Shown here: positions 26,015-33,883 of the stretch, in pieces
How positions within the stretch are numbered: position 1 is the stretch's first letter
Layout: every line of letters starts with the position of its first letter
Origin: Oscillospiraceae bacterium
Lineage (GTDB): Bacteria; Bacillota; Clostridia; Oscillospirales; Ruminococcaceae
Direction: 5' to 3'
NCBI GenBank assembly: GCA_017848055.1
Contig: JAGALZ010000006.1
Span: 105,080 to 169,079, forward strand
Length of the DNA: 64,000 nucleotides
Notes under the pieces: generated by a model
Databases searched by the model: none
What the model was told of the DNA's origin: nothing
The model's input: the letters and a program-made list of their open reading frames with translations, nothing else
Translations under genes and position numbers: made by a program

Positions 26015-27391
26015 GTGCAATTTACAGACCTGATTTTTCTGTTTGCTTTCCTTCCGCTGACTATCCTCGTCAGTTTTTTCGAAAAAAGCACAGAGTATAA
26101 AAATTTTATCTTGATAATTTCCTCGGTTCTTTTCTTCACATGGGGAAGAAAATTTGCCGTAGCTTTGGTTCTTCTGACCTTTGTTATAGACTGGGGGCTG
26201 GGACTTGCCTGCAGAAAGGAAAACAAGAAGGCTATACGCATTGCAGCACTGATATCTGATGCAATATTAAACCTCGGAGTTTTCGTAATTTTCGAAAGAA
26301 ACGGCATTTTCGACAGCATTGAAACGTTTTCATTTCTCCGAAAACTCAGCACTCTCGGGGTTGCATTCTACTGCATACGTGGATTTTCGTACGTTTTCGA
26401 TGTCTTTACGCAAAGGACTGACGCTGAGAAAAATCCGTTCTGCATTATGACATATATGGTGTCATTTCCTCTTATGGCTGCAGGACCGGTTGTCAGATAC
26501 GGCGACATACGTTCTCAGATAAGAAAAAGAGAAATCACCGGAACAAAAATCAACGACGGTATCACAAGGCTTGTTATCGGACTTACAAAGCTTGCAGTGT
26601 TGGTTCCTGTACTTGAAAAAGTAGAGCTTGCGGGACTCAGACCTGAGGAGATAACCATTTCGGGAAGTCTTATAGGAATACTTTGTTTTATTGCAAAGAT
26701 ATGCTGTCTGTTTGCAGGCTGGTGTGATATGGCAATCGGTATGGGCAGACTTTTCGGCTTTGAGTATCCCGAAAGCTTTAAGATGTTCTCATTCAGAGGA
26801 TATGTTACCGACCTTACAAAGAGCTTTAATTCGACGCTCTGGAAGCTCGGAGATGATGTTTTTGTATCTCCTCTTAGGCAGAAAAACCGCATATTAGGCT
26901 TTATCGGAATGCTCTTGTGCGGTGTGGCTGTCGGTGCATTTTATTCAGGCAGAATCAATGTTATTCTCGCATTCTCGGCGGTTATGCTGTTCGCTGTTCT
27001 TGAAGAGCTTTTCCTCAAGAAATTCTTCGACAACATAATGCCGCTGTTCTCGTGGATATATTCAGTAATTGTTATTGTTTTCATTTTCGCAGTTGCAAGA
27101 TTTGACAGCATTTCTTCTCTCGGAAGCTGGGCTTCGGGTCTTGTCGGCGGCGGCGAAAACTATCTTCTCAGCGTTGCTCTCAAGCAGGCGATAACCGAAA
27201 ATGCATTTGTTCTGGCGGCTGTTGCTGTTTGCTATCTGCCGTTTGCAAGAGGCTTTTTCAAAGAGAAAATCGCTATGCTTTCTTCAAAATCAACTGCCGC
27301 ATACGGCACAATCAGAGTGCTTCAGACAGTGGCACTTTGCGTGATGCTCGTTCTTAGCATCATCAATCTTGCCTACAACGCAATTGCATAA
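26015..27391 (+). CDS. MBOAT/AlgI-like membrane protein lacking the family histidines
   Basis: A 458-residue polytopic protein. It starts with GTG at 26015 (MQFTDLIFLFAFLPL), preceded by AAGGAG, matching the usual AlgI-family N-terminus. Other family stretches are present: FPLMAAGPVVRYGDI, and about residues 234-250 AGWCDMAIGMGRLFGF, equivalent to the SGYSDMAIG motif. However, the normal FWRRWHIS region reads LTKSFNSTLW (about 266-277), and the normal GLWHG reads GVAVG (about 302-306). Both conserved histidines are therefore absent. MBOAT enzymes transfer acyl groups across the membrane to surface sugars; this protein probably cannot do so by the usual mechanism. It heads a run with the DHHW-like and radical SAM genes. 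Confidence 0.85.
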   Translation: MQFTDLIFLFAFLPLTILVSFFEKSTEYKNFILIISSVLFFTWGRKFAVALVLLTFVIDWGLGLACRKENKKAIRIAALISDAILNLGVFVIFERNGIFDSIETFSFLRKLSTLGVAFYCIRGFSYVFDVFTQRTDAEKNPFCIMTYMVSFPLMAAGPVVRYGDIRSQIRKREITGTKINDGITRLVIGLTKLAVLVPVLEKVELAGLRPEEITISGSLIGILCFIAKICCLFAGWCDMAIGMGRLFGFEYPESFKMFSFRGYVTDLTKSFNSTLWKLGDDVFVSPLRQKNRILGFIGMLLCGVAVGAFYSGRINVILAFSAVMLFAVLEELFLKKFFDNIMPLFSWIYSVIVIVFIFAVARFDSISSLGSWASGLVGGGENYLLSVALKQAITENAFVLAAVAVCYLPFARGFFKEKIAMLSSKSTAAYGTIRVLQTVALCVMLVLSIINLAYNAIA

Positions 27392-27419
27392 ATTTTATCG
27401 GAAAGGAGTGTAACCGAAG

Positions 27420-28487
27420 ATGTCCGATAAGTTCAGTGACCTCAATTTCAGACTTGACGGTGGCAAGCTTATGCCTGCTGAATTGCCTGAGCCTGAGGAA
27501 TTTACAGATGATGAAATAACAGAAGACTCCTTTGAAGAGATTTCTGAGGAAGTCATAGTTCAAGAACCCGAAACAGAAATTGCAGACGAAGCCGAAGAAG
27601 CCGCCGACTTGCAGGTGTTAAGTGGTGGCGAGGCACTTGCTATTCCGCCTGAGGATGACCACGCCGATGACAAGCTCCTTTCAGAGCTTGGAAAAGAAAC
27701 AGTCGTGTCACACTATAATTTCATAAATACAGCTTGTCTGTGTGTTCTCTTTCTGGCAATCGCCCTCACATTTATCCTTATAAGACAGGGCGAGAGATAC
27801 GGTGAGGACAACGCACAGCTTACTCTCGAAAGCTTTCTTGACGGAAGCTACACAGAGCAGCTGAGCCGCAAATTCACAAATGATTTGAAGCTCCAGGACC
27901 AGATTGTTGACCTTAAGAGCTGGTCTTTGCATCTTTATGGCTTTGTTCCGAAGGATGATGACGAAAGCCTTGGAAGCTCCGCAAAGCCTTCCCAGACAAC
28001 ATCTTCAACAACAGCTTCGGGTGTTCCCGGAGAGGTTACAACAACTACAACAACTACCTCTGCGGTTGTTTCTAACAACCCTGATGTTACGGGTGTTCCG
28101 GTTACAATGGAAACGAGCCCTACACAGTCGCAGGAAGATATATTCACGGGTAATGTTATCACGACAACATCCTCGCTCACAACCTCGTTCACTACGACTA
28201 TGAGCTATTCTCACACAGCCACAAAGCCTAGTGAAACGACTGCGCCGAGTGAAACTACTCCTTCCGAAACGACTCCGTCTGAAACAACTCCATCCGAAAC
28301 AACACCGTCAGAAACAACTCCGTCGGAAACGACACCTTCCGAAACCACACCTTCGGAAACTACTCCGTCAGAAACTACGCCATCCGAGACAACCCCTTCT
28401 GTAACCACTCCTTCGCAGACAGAAACCACCCCTCAGGTGACAACTCCTGCAAGTGAAACAGAGGCTTCTTCGGAATCGGCAGCTTAG
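27420..28487 (+). CDS. membrane protein with DHHW-like N-terminal segment and Thr-rich SETTP tail
   Basis: A 355-residue protein. Residues 1-100 are acidic and presumably cytoplasmic. One transmembrane helix follows at about 102-122, then a segment, about 130-180, with ESFLDGSYTEQLSRKF and LQDQIVDLKSW, which resembles the start of DHHW-family proteins that usually accompany MBOAT acyltransferases. The rest of that family (including the DHHW box) is missing. It is replaced by a Ser/Thr linker and ten perfect SETTP repeats at residues 277-326. GGAAAGGAG precedes the ATG, 28 bp past the MBOAT-like gene. I infer a surface-exposed, possibly glycosylated, stalk anchored in the membrane. The DHHW relation rests on my reading of a short segment. 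Confidence 0.72.
   Translation: MSDKFSDLNFRLDGGKLMPAELPEPEEFTDDEITEDSFEEISEEVIVQEPETEIADEAEEAADLQVLSGGEALAIPPEDDHADDKLLSELGKETVVSHYNFINTACLCVLFLAIALTFILIRQGERYGEDNAQLTLESFLDGSYTEQLSRKFTNDLKLQDQIVDLKSWSLHLYGFVPKDDDESLGSSAKPSQTTSSTTASGVPGEVTTTTTTTSAVVSNNPDVTGVPVTMETSPTQSQEDIFTGNVITTTSSLTTSFTTTMSYSHTATKPSETTAPSETTPSETTPSETTPSETTPSETTPSETTPSETTPSETTPSETTPSETTPSVTTPSQTETTPQVTTPASETEASSESAA
28248..28397 (+). repeat. ten tandem 15-bp units encoding SETTP
   Basis: Ten in-frame 15-bp units encode the identical pentapeptide SETTP ten times. The DNA units differ from each other at most third positions and use several Ser, Thr and Pro codons, so the protein repeat is perfect while the DNA repeat is not. 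Confidence 0.95.
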
Positions 28488-28497
28488 GGGAAACTGT

Positions 28498-29457
28498 ATG
28501 AATACCGTAAAGGACAACCCGTTCCAATTCTCCTGCGACAACAAGCGTTACCGCACCTACTCGCACTATCTCAAGGAGCGATTCGGTAACAAGGTGTTCA
28601 AGGTGTCTTTGAACTTAGGACTTTCCTGCCCCAACCGTGACGGAAAGAAGGGCTTCGGCGGCTGCATATACTGCTCGGAAAAGCTAAGCGGCGATTTCGG
28701 CGGAAACCCTGCAGAGTCGCTTGAAATGCAGTTTGAAAAGGTGCGTCTTGCTATGGAGAAAAAGTGGGAGGGCGGAAAATGCATTCCCTATTTCCAGGCA
28801 GGTACAAACACCTATGCGGATATAAGTTTTCTGAAAGAAGCGTATGAGAAGGCACTTTCATTTGACAATGTAGTGGGACTGGCGATTGCTACCCGTGCCG
28901 ACTGCATAACAGAGGAGATTGCAGACCTTCTCTGCGATATTTCAAAGAGGACATATCTCGTTGTCGAGCTGGGGCTGCAGACAATTCACGATTCTACGGC
29001 AGAGCTTATAAACCGCTGTCACACCTACGAGGAGTTCCTAATGGGCTACAGAATGCTGAAAGAGCGCAACATAAATGTATGCATTCACCTTATCGACGGG
29101 CTGCCGGGAGAAACTAAGGAAATGATGCTTCAGACAGCAAAGGAAGTCGGCAGACTGTCCCCTCATGCTGTAAAACTTCACCTTCTGCATGTTATCCGTG
29201 GCACAAGGCTATTTGATATGTACGAAAAGGGGCTTGTAAGACCTCTTGAGCTTGAGGAATATGTGGACATCGTATGCGACCAGCTTGAGCTTTTCCCACA
29301 GGAAACTGTCATTGAGAGGGTGACGGGCGACGGCGCTAAGGACACTCTTGCCGCACCGATGTGGAGTCTTAAAAAGCTCTGTGTTATGAACGAAATAGAC
29401 AAGGAAATGGGCAGACGAAATTCCTTCCAGGGACGGCTCTTTTCGCAAGGACAATAA
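28498..29457 (+). CDS. radical SAM protein, TIGR01212/YhcC family
   Basis: A 319-residue radical S-adenosylmethionine enzyme. The cluster motif reads CPNRDGKKGFGGCIYC, with the spacing special to the YhcC/TIGR01212 group. Further family blocks are PYFQAGTNTYA, LVVELGLQTIH and VCIHLIDGLPGE. The reaction is not established; YhcC-like proteins have been discussed as tRNA or protein modifiers, without agreement. The ATG at 28498 lies 10 bp past the previous stop codon, with AGGGG upstream; a longer frame from 28453 overlaps that gene and is rejected. Its place inside this surface locus may only reflect operon packing. Confidence 0.92.
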   Translation: MNTVKDNPFQFSCDNKRYRTYSHYLKERFGNKVFKVSLNLGLSCPNRDGKKGFGGCIYCSEKLSGDFGGNPAESLEMQFEKVRLAMEKKWEGGKCIPYFQAGTNTYADISFLKEAYEKALSFDNVVGLAIATRADCITEEIADLLCDISKRTYLVVELGLQTIHDSTAELINRCHTYEEFLMGYRMLKERNINVCIHLIDGLPGETKEMMLQTAKEVGRLSPHAVKLHLLHVIRGTRLFDMYEKGLVRPLELEEYVDIVCDQLELFPQETVIERVTGDGAKDTLAAPMWSLKKLCVMNEIDKEMGRRNSFQGRLFSQGQ

Positions 29458-29464
29458 TTTGCTA

Positions 29465-29492
29465 TTGCTTTTTCCGACAAAATCTATATAAT
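29465..29492 (+). promoter_or_regulatory. promoter of the SGNH-like lipoprotein gene
   Basis: TTGCTT (29465-29470), 16 nt, TATAAT (29487-29492). The lipoprotein gene can therefore be transcribed apart from the upstream three genes. Confidence 0.6.
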
Positions 29493-29543
29493 TAAAGTAA
29501 AGACAAAGGAACAAAAGAAATAACAACGAAAGGACAAAACGCT

Positions 29544-30521
29544 ATGAATGCTAAAAAAAGACTTGCAGCTGCGCTGTGTGCACTCGCTATGTGTGCTTCA
29601 ATGGCAGGCTGTGCAAATGAAATAGAGTACAAGTCACCTGATAATTTTATATCGTCATCGACTCAGGACACACCGTCGGACAGCTCCTCACAGCCCGATG
29701 AACCCGACACTCCCGATAATCCCGACACCCCGCCTGAGGATTCTTCCCAGACGGACAAACCCGATACTCCGGAGCCGCCAAGCATGGAAGACCTTGTTGT
29801 AAAGGAAATCGACAAGGAGTATTTCAAGAAGTGTGCATTCGTGGGTGAGGCACTTTGTTCAGGTATGGGCTACATAAGCGATATTGCAGATGAGCACATC
29901 TACACAAACAACAACGCTCACGTTCACGATATCGGTGAAACGACCTGGACAGTAGACGGCGCAAGTCACAAGCTTCCCGAGGCACTTTATGTTGCCGACA
30001 GAAAGTATATCTACATCTGGGTTGGCCCTAATGACCTTACAAGCTACAATCCCGACAGTTTTGCGGCGAAGTACGAGGAGCTTGTAAAGAGCATCACCTA
30101 TGCTAACCCTATGGCATATGTCGGAGTTGTTTCGATTGCACCTGTAAGCCGCAGCTACGAGCAGGGACTCGGCGGTGATTCGATTGCTGAATATAACCTC
30201 AAGCTTGCCGAAATGGTTGACCGTGCAGGAAACAACAGAGTGAGATTTTTCAATCTTGTTGCGGTGCTCGGTGACAATGACGGTTATCTCAAGGGCGAAT
30301 ATGATTCGGGCGACGGTCTGCACATGACGGCTTCTGCTTACAGAGCTGTTGCTAATTTCCTGTATGATAATCAGATTCACCCGTTCCTCGCAGACTTCGA
30401 GATTGAAATCGGCGACATCGATACAGAGAATCCTGAGGGTGGCGAAAACCCTGAAGCAGGTACAACCCCTGAGGATAACGGCGAGAACGCTGAGGAAAAC
30501 ACTGAGAACACAGAAGAATAA
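29544..30521 (+). CDS. SGNH-hydrolase-like lipoprotein without the nucleophilic serine
   Basis: A 325-residue lipoprotein. The signal peptide ends in the lipobox SMAGC; a Pro/Asp/Ser-rich linker (repeats of PDTP and DSSQ) runs to about residue 80. The remaining domain has the SGNH layout: block I reads FVGEAL at about 99-104 where active enzymes have GDS, block III GPND is intact at about 161-164, and block V DGLHMT is intact at about 256-261. Ala replaces the catalytic Ser. The C-terminus is an acidic tail of NPEGGENPE and ENTENTEE. It probably binds a glycan or acyl group without cleaving it. GAAAGGAC precedes the ATG and a terminator follows. Confidence 0.85.
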   Translation: MNAKKRLAAALCALAMCASMAGCANEIEYKSPDNFISSSTQDTPSDSSSQPDEPDTPDNPDTPPEDSSQTDKPDTPEPPSMEDLVVKEIDKEYFKKCAFVGEALCSGMGYISDIADEHIYTNNNAHVHDIGETTWTVDGASHKLPEALYVADRKYIYIWVGPNDLTSYNPDSFAAKYEELVKSITYANPMAYVGVVSIAPVSRSYEQGLGGDSIAEYNLKLAEMVDRAGNNRVRFFNLVAVLGDNDGYLKGEYDSGDGLHMTASAYRAVANFLYDNQIHPFLADFEIEIGDIDTENPEGGENPEAGTTPEDNGENAEENTENTEE

Positions 30522-30531
30522 TTTTGCAATG

Positions 30532-30570
30532 AAAAAGGCTTGAACCGATATGGTTCAGGCCTTTTGTGTT
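30532..30570 (+). terminator. rho-independent terminator after the SGNH-like gene
   Basis: AAGGCTTGAACC pairs with GGTTCAGGCCTT around a 5-nt loop, then TTTGTGTTT. Confidence 0.88.
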
Positions 30571-30599
30571 TGCGTGAGAATGGATGCCATTCTTATTTG

Positions 30600-30935
30600 A
30601 TAAAGAAAGTTATGCATTTTCGCTCCTACCGATAGGTGTTCTCTTTACTCCACGCTTTCTTCTTGAAAGAAGAAAGACTTGGCAAAGAAGAACTTGTTTC
30701 GGATTTAACACCTTCGGTGTTCTTAAAATCCGAAACGAAATTAACCCACCAAGAAACTCGCTCCACGTTTTGGTTGGCGTGCCGTTTTAAGCCTCACACC
30801 TCTCGTCCTCGGCATAGCCTCCGTCACACTTTTTCTACGTCGGCACACAAAAACTGTTGTCGGCTTCAAGGGTACAACGTGCCGACTTGTGCACTTGCCT
30901 TACTGACAAAGTATACGGAGGCACAATCGCCAGCG
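30600..30935. repeat. mosaic structured repeat, locus 1
   Basis: Noncoding. It contains a hairpin CTTTCTTCTT/AAGAAGAAAG near 30654-30678, a long hairpin from TTTCGGATTT to AAATCCGAAA near 30702-30740 whose inner stem is AACACC/GGTGTT, and a conserved core near 30775-30870 (GCCTCACACC ... CGGCACACAAAAACTGTTG). It is about 90% identical to locus 2 and its last part is the inverse of locus 3. The open frames running through it follow the repeat, not a protein. Confidence 0.85.
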
Positions 30936-30947
30936 GCGGCTCGCCGC

Positions 30948-30972
30948 AAAAAAGCCCCCTTGTAGGGGGGCT
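30948..30972 (-). terminator. rho-independent terminator after metY
   Basis: Minus strand AGCCCCCCT-ACA-AGGGGGCT followed by TTTTTG, 22 bp beyond the metY stop codon. Confidence 0.88.
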
Positions 30973-30993
30973 ATGAATATTTGTGGTCGCCGG

Positions 30994-32259
30994 TTAGAGA
31001 GCTGCGAAGCCGAGCTTGATATCCTCGATGATATCCTCGACATTTTCAAGTCCAACGGAGAATCTGATAAGTCCGCCGTCAATTCCTGCTGCAACGAGCT
31101 GTTCGTCGGTAAGCTGACGATGTGTAGCCGATGCAGGGTGAAGCACGCAGGTTCTGATATCTGCAACGTGAACTTCATTTGACGCAAGCTTTAAGCTGTC
31201 CATAAACTTGATAGCCGCAGGTCTTCCGCCCTTTATCGAGAAGGAGATAACTCCGCTTGTGCCGAGTGGCATATACTTCTTTGCAAGCTCGTGCTGCTTT
31301 GAAGACTCAAGTGCAGGATATGTTACAAATTCAGCCATATTGCTGTCCTCTATGAACTTTGCAACAATGAGAGCATTCTCGCAGTATTTCTTCATTCTTA
31401 CTGCAAGTGTTTCAAGTCCCAAGTTCAGAAGGAACGAGGAATTTGCGGCAGGGTAACAGCCGAAATCTCTCATCAGCTGCATTCTTGCCTTTGTGATGTA
31501 AGGTGCGGCAGGATAATCTCTTGTGTAAACAATGCCGTGGTAGCTGTCGTCAGGCTCTGTCATACAAGGGAACTTGCCGTTTGTCCAGTCAAACTTTCCG
31601 CTGTCAACGATAACGCCGCCGACCTGAACAGCGTGGCCGTCCATGTACTTTGATGTAGAGTGGATGACGATATCTGCGCCCCACTCGATTGGTCTGCAGA
31701 GGATAGGTGTTGCGAAGGTGTTATCAATGATAAGCGGAACTCCGTGCTCGTGTGCAACCTTTGCCCACATCTCGATATCTAAAACTGTGATTGCAGGGTT
31801 TGCGAGAGTTTCGCCGAACACTGCCTTTGTGTTTTCCTTGAATGCTGCGGAAAGCTCTTCCTCTGTTGCGTCATGCTCTACGAAAATGCACTCGATGCCC
31901 ATCTTCTTGAGAGTTACTGCAAAGAGGTTTACTGTGCCGCCGTAGATTGAAGCAGATGCGATAAAGCTGTCGCCTGCCTCACAGATATTGAGGATAGAAA
32001 GCAGTGATGCTGCCTGACCGGAAGATGTGCACATTGCCGCAACTCCGCCCTCGAGCGCTGCAATCTTCTTTTCAACGCAATCGGTTGTCGGGTTTTCAAA
32101 TCTTGAGTAAATAAGGCTCTTGGTAGGGTCGTCGAATACTGCCGCTACGTCGTCTGTCGAGTCATAAACATAGGTTGTACTCTGGACAATCGGCATTACT
32201 CTCGGCTCACCGTTCTTCGGTGTATAGCCCTCGTGCAGGCATTGTGTTTCAATTTTCAT
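30994..32259 (-). CDS. metY: O-acetylhomoserine sulfhydrylase
   Basis: A 421-residue PLP enzyme of the Cys/Met metabolism family that joins O-acetylhomoserine with sulfide to give homocysteine in methionine synthesis. The pyridoxal-binding lysine is in HSTSKYMDGH; the N-terminus IETQCLHEGYTP and the insert lengths fit MetY rather than cystathionine gamma-synthase. GAAAGG lies 11 nt before the ATG at 32259. The gene sits 30 bp beyond the DUF4026-type gene and may be co-transcribed with it, which would be an unusual partner. No SAM riboswitch is visible upstream. Confidence 0.94.
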   Translation of the reverse strand: MKIETQCLHEGYTPKNGEPRVMPIVQSTTYVYDSTDDVAAVFDDPTKSLIYSRFENPTTDCVEKKIAALEGGVAAMCTSSGQAASLLSILNICEAGDSFIASASIYGGTVNLFAVTLKKMGIECIFVEHDATEEELSAAFKENTKAVFGETLANPAITVLDIEMWAKVAHEHGVPLIIDNTFATPILCRPIEWGADIVIHSTSKYMDGHAVQVGGVIVDSGKFDWTNGKFPCMTEPDDSYHGIVYTRDYPAAPYITKARMQLMRDFGCYPAANSSFLLNLGLETLAVRMKKYCENALIVAKFIEDSNMAEFVTYPALESSKQHELAKKYMPLGTSGVISFSIKGGRPAAIKFMDSLKLASNEVHVADIRTCVLHPASATHRQLTDEQLVAAGIDGGLIRFSVGLENVEDIIEDIKLGFAAL

Positions 32260-32289
32260 TTTAAATCAGTTCCTTTCACTGTGAATTTT

Positions 32290-33594
32290 CTATTTTTCAA
32301 GCTTATACACGCTGTCAGGTGTTATTCTGTCACCGTCGCAATAAGCAATCCAGTCGGTTATCTCATCAAAGCGGCTCATACGCATATCGCCCTCTTTAAG
32401 CGATGCAATATAGTAAAGCCCATGCGTGAGCTTGCCTTCAAGTGTCTGAGTGGCGGCATTTACAGAACAAAGCTCGAACCAGCTATGCTCCTTCATTTCG
32501 ACATCCTTGAATTCATCATCGACCTCAAGTCCGATTTTTACGAGCACCCCGAACTCCTTGAAGCTGTCCTTTGCTTCAAAAAGGCTGACCAGATAGCCGA
32601 TTCTCTCTATCGCAAGTGCCTTCATTCTCTCGGTTTCCTCGGTCGTTATCATTGCCATGGAATTATGTCCGTAAAGCTCGTTGAATACGCCGACGTGCGA
32701 AAGCTTTTTCTTGTCGATATCGTCGGGCATTTCGTACAGATACACAACACCCGTATCCTCGTTGTGCCAGTCCTGTCTGTCCTCCATTGAGCCGACTATT
32801 GATGACGGATACATCTTGACCGCCTTCTCAAAGCTTATCCAGGTTGCGACAATCGGAATCTCCTCTGTCAGTCGCATTATGTACACCGGCTCATACTCGT
32901 TTCCGAGCAAGTCCCTTGAAATAATTCTCTTTGCAATAACGCCTATTATATCTGCGTGCTTAGGATAATTCTCCTTGTCGGATTTAAGTATCTCAAGCTC
33001 TACGCTTCCCACACGGTTAAGTCCGTGGGTATGAATCCACACGTCGCCATTGTCCCCTGCCACGCACTGCATAACGTACATATAGTCAGGTGACGGGGCA
33101 ACAGATGACTTTGCCGCAAGTCTTGCCCATCTTCCTGCAAGCATTCGCTCTGCACTGAAATCGACAATTCCCGCAGGGTCTTCAACCATTTCACAAAGAA
33201 GCTTTATCTGAAGGTGGTAGCCGTCGCAGTTATCGCCTGCAAACACCATTTCGCTCGAAAGCACCTTCCTTGCAGACTCCATACAGTAGATTTCTTCCTC
33301 TGTGAAGTCGTGGCCTATTCTGAACGCTTCGGGAAGCTCAAAGTCGCTTACATACACACAGAATCTGTACTCTTTCTCCTTGTAACCGAAGACTATCTCA
33401 AAGCCGTCGTCGGTAGTCTTCTTTGAAACGGGTGTGATATACGGCAGGCTGAGAAGCTTGTACATCATCGCTTCGGTGTTTGAAAGAATATCTTCTGACT
33501 TCGGCACAACGGCGATATATGACGGTTTCTTTTCAATCGAACCGCTCTTTATTATCTCTTCTTTTTTCTTTTTGAATGAATCAAAAATGCCCAT
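32290..33594 (-). CDS. DUF4026/DUF2314-type cytoplasmic protein, unknown function
   Basis: A 434-residue soluble protein. The N-terminus is Lys-rich (MGIFDSFKKKKEEI). The C-terminal 90 residues resemble a DUF2314 domain, with EHSWFELCSVN, GKLTHGLYYIASLKEGD and a final DEITDWIAYCDG. The middle resembles Firmicutes proteins labelled DUF4026. No catalytic motif is apparent. The ATG at 33594 follows GGGGGGAG; an in-frame ATG at 33642 lies on the promoter's downstream side without a ribosome binding site. It shares its transcript with metY if no hidden promoter exists in the 30-bp gap. Confidence 0.72.
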   Translation of the reverse strand: MGIFDSFKKKKEEIIKSGSIEKKPSYIAVVPKSEDILSNTEAMMYKLLSLPYITPVSKKTTDDGFEIVFGYKEKEYRFCVYVSDFELPEAFRIGHDFTEEEIYCMESARKVLSSEMVFAGDNCDGYHLQIKLLCEMVEDPAGIVDFSAERMLAGRWARLAAKSSVAPSPDYMYVMQCVAGDNGDVWIHTHGLNRVGSVELEILKSDKENYPKHADIIGVIAKRIISRDLLGNEYEPVYIMRLTEEIPIVATWISFEKAVKMYPSSIVGSMEDRQDWHNEDTGVVYLYEMPDDIDKKKLSHVGVFNELYGHNSMAMITTEETERMKALAIERIGYLVSLFEAKDSFKEFGVLVKIGLEVDDEFKDVEMKEHSWFELCSVNAATQTLEGKLTHGLYYIASLKEGDMRMSRFDEITDWIAYCDGDRITPDSVYKLEK

Positions 33595-33630
33595 TTCCCA
33601 CTCCCCCCTGACATATAAATATCCTTTGTT

Positions 33631-33659
33631 ATTGTAGCACATTACAGCGTTTTTTGCAA
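33631..33659 (-). promoter_or_regulatory. promoter of the DUF4026-type gene
   Basis: Minus strand TTGCAA (33654-33659), 17 nt, TACAAT (33631-33636), preceded by an extended TG at the -10 box. Confidence 0.7.
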
Positions 33660-33775
33660 CTTAATTTTTCAGTTTCAAAAGCAAAGTTTTCCTGCAAGCT
33701 TTTGAAAACGTTTTATATGGGAAAATGCTACAAAATGAAGCTTTAAATTTGTGCAAACAGACACTTTTAAAATGC

Positions 33776-33804
33776 TTGCTATTTGCCTTGTGTTTTGGTA
33801 GAAT
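33776..33804 (+). promoter_or_regulatory. promoter of the adaptor-permease pair
   Basis: TTGCTA (33776-33781), 17 nt, TAGAAT (33799-33804). Confidence 0.6.
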
Positions 33805-33883
33805 AATAATGTATAATATTATGTCCGAAAGCGGTATTAACTATGCCGTATTTTTAAGCTCTCCTGAAAGGGGATAGTAACAA

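Noticed and set aside
28248..28397. CRISPR-like array
   Set aside because: The 15-bp units have no spacers and encode an in-frame peptide repeat.
28211..28429. Minus-strand frame rich in GVVS repeats
   Set aside because: It is the antisense reading of the SETTP tandem repeat.
30584..30965. Short plus-strand frames (68 and 109 codons)
   Set aside because: They follow the mosaic repeat and recur at 58.5 kb with altered frame ends and no ribosome binding site.
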